Below are positions 1 through 6,644 of a stretch of 10,691 nucleotides of DNA, in pieces. Each line of letters opens with the position of its first letter. Positions within the stretch are counted from its first letter, which is position 1. The stretch comes from Thermoproteota archaeon. Lineage in GTDB: Archaea; Thermoproteota; Thermoprotei_A; Sulfolobales; Desulfurococcaceae. The notes beneath the pieces were generated by a model. It ran no database searches. It was given only the letters and a program-made list of their open reading frames with translations, and had not been told where the DNA came from. The stretch spans positions 1 through 10,691 of the forward strand of contig JAADCY010000055.1 of NCBI GenBank assembly GCA_013154205.1. The letters run 5' to 3'. The translations under genes and the position numbers were made by a program.

Positions 1-42
1 CCCGGTCGTTCTGGTAAGGTTTATGAGTATGGGGATTTTTAA
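1..42 (+). CDS. Possible C-terminal end of an unidentified plus-strand gene
   Basis: The first reading frame is open from the window edge and ends in TAA at 40-42, giving the tail PGRSGKVYEYGDF. A five-T run at 36-40 overlaps the stop. If real, this gene converges on mcm. Thirteen codons are too few to identify a family. A second plus frame is also open to a TAG at 50-52, and the minus strand is open through the same bases, so coding direction here is not settled. No function is proposed. Confidence 0.25.
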   Translation, partial: PGRSGKVYEYGDF

Positions 43-120
43 TCTTATGTAGCCGATGAAGAGGCGTTCCAGCCCTGATCTATGAGGAAAACTCTTTCGC
101 CCCACCGAGGCTTATAAAGA
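43..120. other. Short intergenic stretch downstream of mcm
   Basis: No complete gene is visible. On the minus strand CTTTATAAGCC (108-118) resembles an archaeal TATA element. A minus-strand frame starting at GTG 103-105 stays open to the window edge (35 codons, beginning MGRKSFPHRSGLERLF) but has no ribosome-binding site. It could be the start of a third gene after gins23-mcm, or a shadow. Box-like GATGA, CTGA and ATGAGGA words occur at 55-88 on the plus strand but do not form a proper C/D RNA. Confidence 0.3.
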
Positions 121-3100
121 TTATTTTATCTTAGCGATCACACCCGGCTTCGGCTCGTAGATGGTGCCTTCTCTCTTGAGCTTCCTGAGCATTTCGTTGG
201 TGAAATCTCTGGCAAATCCCTTATCCATTGCTTTCCTTACAAGCTCCTTGTACTCGATCTCATCGGTTTCCTCAAATATTTCATCGATAAATCGTATGAA
301 TGCCTTCATACGCTCCTGCTTACTTCTCGGCGTGCCTACCATTATCGTATCTATGTCTATCCGACCAGTCTCAACATCTATGCCAGCCCTCTGAAGACTA
401 TAGTACATGAGCCTGACCGCTTCTTCAGCATCCTCTATGGTTACCTTGTTCTTTAACGCCATCTTCGCATGTGCTTCACTAAGTCTAACGAGAGCTTCGA
501 GCTGCCTAGCGGTAATAGCTATTGGTGCTTCCTCTGAGACGCCACTAGCACGCCTCATTGACACGAAGAACTCTTCGAGTAGATGAACGGCTTCCTGGGT
601 GAGCTGGGGCCGAATATATCTCCTTGCATAACTGATATATTTCTTCAAGAGCTGTGGCTCAATCATAGGCTTCGCTTTCTCTACATTGCCATGCACTGCT
701 AGTATATGGCGTGCAAGCATCCTATCTCTCTTTTCGTGAGGTATATCCTGTATTATGAATATCAGGTCGAATCTAGACAGTATGGGCGGCGGTAGATCGA
801 TGTTCTGCCCTATAGACTGCTTTGGATCATATCTCCCGAATTTCGGGTTGCCAGCTGCAAGTACGGATGCTCTAGCATTGAGTCTAGCGACTATTCCCGC
901 TTTCGCAATACTTATAGTGTTATGTAGTACTAAGCCATGTGATACAAAGAGATGATGTGGTTCCACTGTGACATCATATACCCATTCGACATCATTGTTC
1001 TCTACGAATTCTTTTTCAACAATGATCCTAGGTATATTTGGTTCTCCTAGTCTTTTCTCAATATCCATTACTACCTGTCTGAGCTTATTGAGCGAGTCTC
1101 CTATTTCCACAAAGAATTTACGGATGTCTTGCCCAGCTGTCAGCGTTAGCACTAAAGAGTAATGCTCTGCTGAAACACCGTTTAGGCCGCCAGCTGTATC
1201 GATAAGATCGTTAAGTATGCCTGTCACCATAGACTCCATTAACTCCTCTGTGATCTCCCCGAGTATTATATCTTCAAACAATTCTTTACCGACAAGTTCT
1301 CTTAGCCCGCCAGCTACCGCATATGCTATCTCAAGCCAGGAATCAGGATAGTCTTTGAGTTTCTCCATAGATCCCTGTATACGCTGGCGCGTCTTTTCAT
1401 CAATAATGTATTCAATTAGTTTTTCAAGGCTTTTCGGACCCGATATAATTAGCTCTCCGTTATCAATGAAACTATTTATGCCGAGCCTCCAGAGCATCTC
1501 CTGAATTATGAGAGCTGCTTCCGGATCAAGCTGTAGGGAGACTATGTAATTATGATCACCGGTCTTCCTAGAGAAGAGTAGTGTGAGCACTCTACTGGTA
1601 ATGCTCTTAGATGATACGAGCTCGTTGATAAAGCCGTTATCAATTAAGCCCTTATCATCAACTATGCCATAAATCCTCAATACTTCGTACTCGTCAGAGT
1701 TGATCTCTCCGGTCAATGCCTTGTAAATAAGCCTAGACGCCTCTTCCAAACCATAATTCTCTATAAGTCTCTCTAAACGCGTATTACATGCTGTGAGAAC
1801 AGGATATCTCTTGACTCCGAGAACAATCATGTTAGGCTTTACATGTTCAGCCGGAAGAACCGAGATACGACCCTCAACAAATACTATTACAGGATGCTCG
1901 GGAGTCACAAGTATTTCACGCCCATTACTGAACCTCAGTCTAACAAATCTGCTCGGAGCCTTATGTCTGCTGACTCTATCGGCTTTTACAATGAGCGGTC
2001 TACGGCTAAATAGATCGTATCCTACTAGGAAGACGTCATCAGTGAATAGTATTTCTGTTTCTTCTCCACGCAGTATTTTCTCCTTATTCTTCGCCATAAG
2101 GAGATCCACATATTCACCTATACTTACTAAGCGGCCATCCGCAAGCATAATCTTAAAGCTGGGATGATAGCTCTGCTGTTCGAGCGCCTCATGGATAGCA
2201 CTGCGATCCTCCTCCCTCATCTTATCGATCTCGTCTATTGCGGCCAGACCGCCATCAGCGAGGACAAGAGCACCTGCTTCAAGATACCATTCTCCCGTAT
2301 GTTTATCACGTAGAACGCTAGCGGTGAGACCTGCTGCTGATGAGCCTTTTCCGCTAGTATAGATTCCTCTTGGTGCTAGACGGGCAGCGTATTGGAGCAT
2401 CTGGGATTTTGCTGTACCGGGATCACCGACGAGCAGGACATGTATGTCTCCACGTATCCTCGTACCATCGGGGAGGATCTTAGGGACTCCGCCGAACAAT
2501 TGTAGTGCTATTGCCTCCTTTATGTTCCAATGCCCATAGATTGATGGTGCTATGCTTGCAATTATCTTCTCCCTTATCCATGGATCACGTGCCATCTCCC
2601 TGATCTTCTCCTCATCTTCTCTGGTGATCTCTATTTCCTCGAGGATCTTCTGCTGTACATCAACATAGTTGGCCTCGATATAGAATGAGAACACGGCTTT
2701 ACTGCCAGCTTTCTGCATGGAAGCCGTCGGCATTACTCTTAATATACCAGTTATCGTTATCCTGTCTCCAGGCCTCGCAATATCGACTAGGTCGCCTGTA
2801 AGCACTACTTCGATACTTCTCGGTATCTGTCCCGGCGGAACTTCTTCCGGTTTCTCTTGGACAACTATTTTTTGCCAGTCAATGAACTTTGACTTATCTG
2901 GAAGAAGCTGAAACTTACCTCCCTTACCACATATGGGACATATTGCCGGCTTTTCTATTCTCTCCCCCATTTCACCAAATTCGGGATAATCAAATTCAGC
3001 ACCACACTCGGGGTCCAAGTGCTTATATCTCGCCTTGACAAGCTTCGCCTCCACCCGGGTGAGCCTTGTCAATATACCTTCGATAGCGATCATTTTCCCT

Positions 3101-3468
3101 ATATACTCGCTGGTAAGCTCTCTTACCCTTATTATTCTCGATAAATTTCTAAATCTAGGATAGAACTTCTCTACTGCCTGTGCATAGTCAGGGTTTTCCT
3201 TGAGAAGAAGCTCCTTAATAGCACGACTGGCCGCATCAAGCGCTATTTCGGGGTTATCCTCAATTATGTGTGCTAGTTTTCTATCAAATAATGTTATATC
3301 ATCAAAATCTATGATGAGGCTCTTCTGCCCCATTAACGCCATCTGGGACAATCGTTCACGGTACTTGAAGCTCCGCGTCCTACGATCCATATACTCCCAT
3401 AGAAATCTCTTGAAACGGGTTACGAGATCATCGAGCTCTTGGGTCTGGGTCTCAATATCAAAACTCAT
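121..3468 (-). CDS. mcm: Replicative DNA helicase MCM, interrupted by an in-frame intein
   Basis: Archaeal MCM is the hexameric 3'-5' helicase motor of the replisome. Numbering here is from the upstream ATG at 3481-3483. Visible parts: N-terminal domain with a zinc site (H155, C160, C182, C185); Walker A GDPGTAKS at 353-360; helix-2 insert region near 378-412; Walker B AAIDEID with D417 and E418; presensor-1 hairpin lysine K861 in TISIAK; sensor 1 N879 in AAGNP; arginine finger R904 in LSRFD; sensor 2 R993; C-terminal winged helix at about 1052-1120. Residues 438-855 are an intein, so the spliced protein is about 702 residues, the normal MCM size. I prefer the ATG at 3466-3468 because GGTG at 3478-3481 lies 9 nt upstream, matching other genes here; the ATG at 3481-3483 has no spaced site and adds only MVQIY. 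It follows gins23 and is probably cotranscribed with it. Family identity is certain. Confidence 0.97.
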   Translation of the reverse strand: MSFDIETQTQELDDLVTRFKRFLWEYMDRRTRSFKYRERLSQMALMGQKSLIIDFDDITLFDRKLAHIIEDNPEIALDAASRAIKELLLKENPDYAQAVEKFYPRFRNLSRIIRVRELTSEYIGKMIAIEGILTRLTRVEAKLVKARYKHLDPECGAEFDYPEFGEMGERIEKPAICPICGKGGKFQLLPDKSKFIDWQKIVVQEKPEEVPPGQIPRSIEVVLTGDLVDIARPGDRITITGILRVMPTASMQKAGSKAVFSFYIEANYVDVQQKILEEIEITREDEEKIREMARDPWIREKIIASIAPSIYGHWNIKEAIALQLFGGVPKILPDGTRIRGDIHVLLVGDPGTAKSQMLQYAARLAPRGIYTSGKGSSAAGLTASVLRDKHTGEWYLEAGALVLADGGLAAIDEIDKMREEDRSAIHEALEQQSYHPSFKIMLADGRLVSIGEYVDLLMAKNKEKILRGEETEILFTDDVFLVGYDLFSRRPLIVKADRVSRHKAPSRFVRLRFSNGREILVTPEHPVIVFVEGRISVLPAEHVKPNMIVLGVKRYPVLTACNTRLERLIENYGLEEASRLIYKALTGEINSDEYEVLRIYGIVDDKGLIDNGFINELVSSKSITSRVLTLLFSRKTGDHNYIVSLQLDPEAALIIQEMLWRLGINSFIDNGELIISGPKSLEKLIEYIIDEKTRQRIQGSMEKLKDYPDSWLEIAYAVAGGLRELVGKELFEDIILGEITEELMESMVTGILNDLIDTAGGLNGVSAEHYSLVLTLTAGQDIRKFFVEIGDSLNKLRQVVMDIEKRLGEPNIPRIIVEKEFVENNDVEWVYDVTVEPHHLFVSHGLVLHNTISIAKAGIVARLNARASVLAAGNPKFGRYDPKQSIGQNIDLPPPILSRFDLIFIIQDIPHEKRDRMLARHILAVHGNVEKAKPMIEPQLLKKYISYARRYIRPQLTQEAVHLLEEFFVSMRRASGVSEEAPIAITARQLEALVRLSEAHAKMALKNKVTIEDAEEAVRLMYYSLQRAGIDVETGRIDIDTIMVGTPRSKQERMKAFIRFIDEIFEETDEIEYKELVRKAMDKGFARDFTNEMLRKLKREGTIYEPKPGVIAKIK
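919..2172 (-). other. Intein in MCM with a degenerate LAGLIDADG endonuclease region
   Basis: This 418-residue protein intron (S438-N855 of the precursor) joins the exteins ...HEALEQQ and TISIAKAG..., which together rebuild the conserved MCM sequence. Splicing motifs are intact: block A starts with Ser438 (SYHPSFKIMLADGR), block B has T527 and H530 in VTPEHP, block F reads VYDVTVEPHHLF, block G ends LVLHN with H854 and N855, and the +1 residue is Thr856. The central 250 residues carry two segments like LAGLIDADG helices, LTLLFSRKTG (633-642) and LNDLIDTAG (757-765), each followed by a beta-strand plus helix pattern such as YIVSLQLDPEAALIIQEMLW. The last acidic residue of each motif, which binds metal in active enzymes, appears replaced by K640 and A764. 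Splicing activity is inferred from the motifs; loss of endonuclease activity is inferred from the alignment by eye. Confidence 0.95.
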
Positions 3469-3477
3469 ATATATTTG

Positions 3478-3481
3478 CACC
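3478..3481 (-). promoter_or_regulatory. Shine-Dalgarno site GGTG that selects the mcm start
   Basis: On the minus strand GGTG is followed by a 9-nt spacer and then ATG at 3466-3468. The same core with 8-9 nt spacing precedes rfcS and trkA. The site overlaps the upstream ATG, which itself has no spaced site. Confidence 0.55.
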
Positions 3482-3491
3482 ATCCACTAAA

Positions 3492-4076
3492 CTATATTCT
3501 CTCTATTCCGAGCTCGGATACCCAGGTCATCAATGAATCTCTAAGGATCCTGTATAATAGTTTCTCCTCCATGCTCATCTTATCTAGGAAATCTTGTGAA
3601 ACCTCGATCATTAGAAGCGTATTTATAATTTTTCTAAGCCTTATACGCCCTATAGTATATAACAGGTCGATATACTTCTTAAGATCATCTAGGAGATTAA
3701 TATCTTGACGCTCTTGAAGGCTTTTCTTAATATTCTCGATCTCCTCTCTGACCAGCATGTAGAAATGAGGTGGAAGCTTAACAAGTTGTGGTTTCTTCAG
3801 AGTTGCTTCCTCATTATATGCGATCTTAGATAGTTTTTCGAGATCCATATTTTCCTCTTTTATCTTAACTACGCCTTCCTCCTCAAGTGTTTTAGCAATC
3901 CATCTTGGTAGAGTGTACTCGGAGCCCTTAGAAAGATCTATGAATCCCTCATTGGTAAAAATACGTGAAATATCATTAAGAATTTCAACCTTTACCTCTT
4001 CTTCTTCATAATCTCTTCTCAATATATCTAATGAACGATCAATTATAAGTGCTGATAATGACTCCTGCAAAACCAT
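3492..4076 (-). CDS. gins23: GINS complex subunit Gins23 (Psf2/Psf3-like)
   Basis: The archaeal GINS complex bridges MCM and Cdc45/RecJ-like protein in the replicative helicase. This 194-residue protein has the order of Psf2/Psf3-type subunits: a small beta domain first (about 27-72, including KGSEYTLPRWIAKTLEEEGV), then an alpha-helical domain (about 100-190, starting LVKLPPHFYMLVREEIENI). Psf1/Sld5-type Gins51 (Gins15) has the reverse order, which argues against that assignment. It lies directly upstream of mcm with 8 nt to the first mcm ATG, the same gene pair known from Sulfolobus, where Gins23 binds MCM. The start is the first in-frame ATG; no clear Shine-Dalgarno site precedes it (a GGGGCGGGC stretch abuts the ATG), so a short leader is possible. 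It is the first gene of the operon, driven from the divergent region shared with rfcS. GINS sequences diverge fast, so the call rests on domain order plus context. Confidence 0.88.
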   Translation of the reverse strand: MVLQESLSALIIDRSLDILRRDYEEEEVKVEILNDISRIFTNEGFIDLSKGSEYTLPRWIAKTLEEEGVVKIKEENMDLEKLSKIAYNEEATLKKPQLVKLPPHFYMLVREEIENIKKSLQERQDINLLDDLKKYIDLLYTIGRIRLRKIINTLLMIEVSQDFLDKMSMEEKLLYRILRDSLMTWVSELGIERI

Positions 4077-4108
4077 GCCCGCCCCATAACCTGTATTCCC
4101 AGTATTTT

Positions 4109-4139
4109 GAAATAACTATTAAGTAAGACCCCATATAAC
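4109..4139. promoter_or_regulatory. Divergent promoter region between gins23-mcm and rfcS-rfcL
   Basis: The 102 bp between the two divergent operons is AT-rich in its middle. For rfcS, CATATAAC (4132-4139) lies about 26 nt before a likely start site near 4161, leaving a leader of about 18 nt that contains AGGTG; GAAATAACTATTAAG (4109-4123) is an alternative element. Read on the minus strand, CTTAATAGTTATTTC (4109-4123) could serve gins23, giving a leader of roughly 16 nt. Positions are pattern-based and exact start sites are unknown. Confidence 0.45.
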
Positions 4140-4166
4140 ATTATTTTGAGACACTCAGTACTGATA

Positions 4167-4170
4167 GGTG
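4167..4170 (+). promoter_or_regulatory. Shine-Dalgarno site of rfcS
   Basis: AGGTG ending at 4170 is followed by 8 nt and ATG at 4179-4181. This decides the start in favour of this ATG over an upstream in-frame TTG at 4146-4148, which would add 11 residues (MRHSVLIGALF) that do not resemble RFC N-termini. Confidence 0.7.
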
Positions 4171-4178
4171 CATTATTT

Positions 4179-5165
4179 ATGAGTTCAAGCAAGGTTCTCG
4201 CAGAACTATTATGGGCTGAGAAGTATAGACCACGCTCGCTGGACGAGATCGTTAACCAGGAAGAAATAGTGTCTAGGCTCAAGAAATTTGTACAGGAAAA
4301 GAACATGCCACATCTATTATTTGCCGGTCCGCCAGGTACAGGAAAGACTACTGCTGCACACTGTCTAGCCCACGATCTCTATGGGGAGAACTATAGGCAG
4401 TATATGCTAGAACTAAACGCTAGTGATGAGAGAGGAATCGATGTTATTAGAAGCAAAGTAAAAGAGTTCGCTAGGACAAGGATCCCTGGAAACATCCCGT
4501 TCAAGATAGTATTGCTGGATGAAGCCGATAACATGACTTCCGATGCCCAGCAAGCCCTGCGTAGACTAATGGAAATGTATACCGCCACCACCAGGTTCAT
4601 ACTAATCGCTAACTATCCAAGCAAGATCATAGAGCCTATCCAGAGCAGGTGCGCAGTATTTAGATTTACGCCCCTGAAAAAAGAGGACGTTATAGCAAGG
4701 CTAAAATGGATAGCTGAGCAGGAGAAAGTAGAGTATGATATCGAGGCCCTCGAGGCAATATATGAGCTCAGCGAGGGTGATATGAGAAGAGCCATAAACA
4801 TACTGCAGGCAGCCGCCGCAATCGGTAAGGTGACCGTTGACGCTGTATACAAAGTTGTCGGTCTAGCCCATCCCAAAGAAGTAAGACAAATGATAAACCT
4901 TGCACTATCAGGTAATTTCACCGAGGCTAGGAACAAGCTTAGACAATTAATGATAAATTATGGTCTAAGCGGCGTAGACGTTATCAAGCAGATCCACAAA
5001 GAGATCTTCAGCCAAGAGATCAAGTTACCGGACGAGTACAGGATAATCATAGCAGATCTTGCAGGAGAAATCCAGTTCAGACTCGTCGAGGGAGCAGATG
5101 ACGAAATACAGCTAAACGCCTTCCTGGCAAGACTAGCATTCATAGGTAAGAAGCTAAAGGTGTAG
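4179..5165 (+). CDS. rfcS: Replication factor C small subunit (clamp loader ATPase)
   Basis: RFC small subunits form four of the five positions of the archaeal clamp loader, which opens PCNA and loads it at primer-template junctions. From the chosen ATG the protein is 328 residues, typical for the family. Seen in order: the RFC N-terminal motif WAEKYRPRSL (12-21), Walker A GPPGTGKT (50-57), NASDERGID (80-88), Walker B LLDEAD (112-117), sensor 1 N145 in IANYP, the SRC motif S156-R157-C158 that supplies the arginine finger to the neighbouring subunit, sensor 2 at GDMRRAIN (200-207), and the C-terminal helical collar domain (about 230-328). No intein is present, although some archaeal rfcS genes carry one. 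It is first in an operon with rfcL, 8 nt apart, and divergent from gins23-mcm. Identity is secure. Confidence 0.97.
   Translation: MSSSKVLAELLWAEKYRPRSLDEIVNQEEIVSRLKKFVQEKNMPHLLFAGPPGTGKTTAAHCLAHDLYGENYRQYMLELNASDERGIDVIRSKVKEFARTRIPGNIPFKIVLLDEADNMTSDAQQALRRLMEMYTATTRFILIANYPSKIIEPIQSRCAVFRFTPLKKEDVIARLKWIAEQEKVEYDIEALEAIYELSEGDMRRAINILQAAAAIGKVTVDAVYKVVGLAHPKEVRQMINLALSGNFTEARNKLRQLMINYGLSGVDVIKQIHKEIFSQEIKLPDEYRIIIADLAGEIQFRLVEGADDEIQLNAFLARLAFIGKKLKV
5157..5162 (+). promoter_or_regulatory. Shine-Dalgarno site of rfcL inside the rfcS 3' end
   Basis: AAGGTG forms the last rfcS codons, 11 nt before the TTG start of rfcL at 5174-5176. This position suggests translational coupling of the two subunits. 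Confidence 0.55.
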
Positions 5166-5173
5166 CTTAAGCC

Positions 5174-6445
5174 TTGACAAGACGTCTTCCCTGGATCATT
5201 AAGTATAGGCCAAAAAGAGTAGCAGATGTAATAAACCAGGAACAGGCGAAAAAGACTTTCTTACAATGGCTAGAATCATGGTTAAAGGGCAAGCCCTCTA
5301 AGAAAGCAGCACTGCTATATGGCCCGGCTGGATGCGGTAAAACAAGTCTCGTCGAAGCAGCAGCTAGAGAACATGGCCTCGAAGTCGTTGAGATGAATGC
5401 CAGCGACTTCAGACGAAGACAAGATATTGAGAGGATTGCCAAGGTCGCAGCTACGCAGAGAAGCTTGTTTGCTCGGGGCAAGATAATTCTTCTAGATGAA
5501 GTGGACGGTATAAGCGGTATGGCCGATAGAGGCGCGGTCGATGCGATACTACATTTGATCGAAACCACTAGATACCCTGTTGTAATGACCGCTAATAATC
5601 CATGGGATCAGAAACTCAGACCAATACGTGAAGCATCTCTCCTCATACCCTTCAAACGCCTCACAGAACGCGATGTAGTTATTGCTCTGAAACGCATATG
5701 TTCGGCTGAAAAAATCGAGTGCGACGAGAAAGCTCTTAGAGAGATCGCCAGACGTAGCGAGGGAGACCTGAGAAGCGCAATCAATGACCTACAAGCAATC
5801 GCTGAAGGATACGGTAAAGTAACATTAGAATTAGTAAGGATGCTGTCAACATATAGGAACAGACAATACGCTCCCTTCGAAGCATTGAAGAACTTGTTTA
5901 ATGCAAAATACATATTCCAAGCTAAAAACGCTGTTTCTCAAGCTGATGTAGACTACGAGACAATGATGATCTGGATAAACGAACACATACCAACATATTA
6001 TGACGACCCCGAAGAAATATGGAGGGCATATGAAGCGCTAAGCAGAGCAGATGTGTATTTGGGAAGGATAAAAAGAACAGGGAATTGGAGCTTATTACCT
6101 TACGTGTTCGAGATGATGGGGCCCGGAGTAGCGTTTGCGAGAAAGATCTATAGGTATAGGTGGAAAGCATTTAGATCACCTCAGAGACTTCAGTTATTAG
6201 CCCAGACGAAGAGAAGCAGAGAAATCAGGGAAGGAATAGCACGAGCCCTAGCGCCATCACTACTGACAAGTAGACGAAGGATAAAGACCGATGTCATACC
6301 GTATCTGAAGATCATATTCGAGAAGAATCCGAAATATGCGGCTAAGATAGCTATAGGTTATGGATTAACGGAAGAGATGATACGCTGGTTGGCAGGTCCC
6401 AATGCAAGACAAGTGATACAATATTATAGAAAATACAAAAAGTAA
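5174..6445 (+). CDS. rfcL: Replication factor C large subunit
   Basis: RFC-L is the single large subunit of the archaeal clamp loader and contacts PCNA. The 423-residue protein starts at TTG with MTRRLPWIIKYRPKR, where the LPWxxKYRPK motif is the usual RFC-L N-terminus. Visible: Walker A GPAGCGKTS (50-58), NASDFRRRQD (75-84), Walker B LLDEVDG (106-112), sensor 1 asparagines N141/N142 in TANNPWD, sensor 2 R200 in GDLRSAIN, then a helical collar and a C-terminal region to 423. There is no SRC arginine-finger motif, as expected for the large subunit. The tail ends NARQVIQYYRKYKK; a canonical PCNA-binding box (Q-x-x-hydrophobic-x-x-FF) is absent, but VIQYY could be a weak version. Translation is probably coupled to rfcS. 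The stop lies 7 bp from the stop of the converging winged-helix gene. Confidence 0.95.
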   Translation: MTRRLPWIIKYRPKRVADVINQEQAKKTFLQWLESWLKGKPSKKAALLYGPAGCGKTSLVEAAAREHGLEVVEMNASDFRRRQDIERIAKVAATQRSLFARGKIILLDEVDGISGMADRGAVDAILHLIETTRYPVVMTANNPWDQKLRPIREASLLIPFKRLTERDVVIALKRICSAEKIECDEKALREIARRSEGDLRSAINDLQAIAEGYGKVTLELVRMLSTYRNRQYAPFEALKNLFNAKYIFQAKNAVSQADVDYETMMIWINEHIPTYYDDPEEIWRAYEALSRADVYLGRIKRTGNWSLLPYVFEMMGPGVAFARKIYRYRWKAFRSPQRLQLLAQTKRSREIREGIARALAPSLLTSRRRIKTDVIPYLKIIFEKNPKYAAKIAIGYGLTEEMIRWLAGPNARQVIQYYRKYKK

Positions 6446-6452
6446 AAATTAA

Positions 6453-6644
6453 CTATTTCACCAGCCTAAATAACCTCAACCTACCAAATCTTCTCTCTTC
6501 AACAATGCCTTTTTCCTGTAGCTCACGCAGCTTCTTGACAAGCACTCTGTAGTGAAGCCCCGTTATTCTAGCTAGTCTTGTAATGTTTAGCTCACCGTAT
6601 TTCTGCAGTGTATCAATAATCAACTGTTCACTATTGCTCTTCAT
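6453..6644 (-). CDS. Small winged-helix DNA-binding protein
   Basis: This 63-residue protein is almost entirely one winged helix-turn-helix domain: helix 1 at about 5-16 (SEQLIIDTLQKYG), helix-turn-helix at 20-48 (ITRLARITGLHYRVLVKKL then RELQEKGIV), and a wing at about 49-60 (EERRFGRLRLFR). It resembles MarR/ArsR-type archaeal regulators, but the exact family is not determined and no ligand or dimerisation region is visible. Its ATG (6642-6644) overlaps the TGA of the upstream Orc1/Cdc6-like gene by four bases (ATGA), so translation is probably coupled and the two proteins made together. A role as regulator of the pair, or as a DNA-binding partner, is only inference. It converges on rfcL. 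Confidence 0.8.
   Translation of the reverse strand: MKSNSEQLIIDTLQKYGELNITRLARITGLHYRVLVKKLRELQEKGIVEERRFGRLRLFRLVK

Noticed and set aside
52..112. A C/D box guide RNA on the plus strand, from GATGA (55-59), CTGA (75-78), ATGAGGA (82-88) and CCGA (105-108), with AGCC/GGCT at the ends.
   Set aside because: The first C box and last D box are imperfect, guide spacers are 15-16 nt rather than about 10-12, and the terminal pairing uses the bases that should form the kink-turn bulge.
3466..3483. The longer mcm start at ATG 3481-3483.
   Set aside because: It has no spaced Shine-Dalgarno site, whereas GGTG sits 9 nt before ATG 3466-3468. The difference is only five residues, so this is a preference.
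4077..4178. A replication origin in the divergent region or near the Orc1/Cdc6-like gene.
   Set aside because: No origin recognition box (dyad with an adjacent G run) or repeated motif is visible in this region or in 7922-7969, and the gaps are too short for a typical archaeal origin.
4146..4178. An upstream TTG start for rfcS adding 11 residues.
   Set aside because: It would place the AGGTG site and likely transcript start inside the coding region, and the added residues do not match RFC proteins.
6446..6452. A terminator between the convergent rfcL and winged-helix genes.
   Set aside because: Only 7 bp separate the stop codons, and no hairpin or long T run is seen; transcripts probably overlap at their ends.
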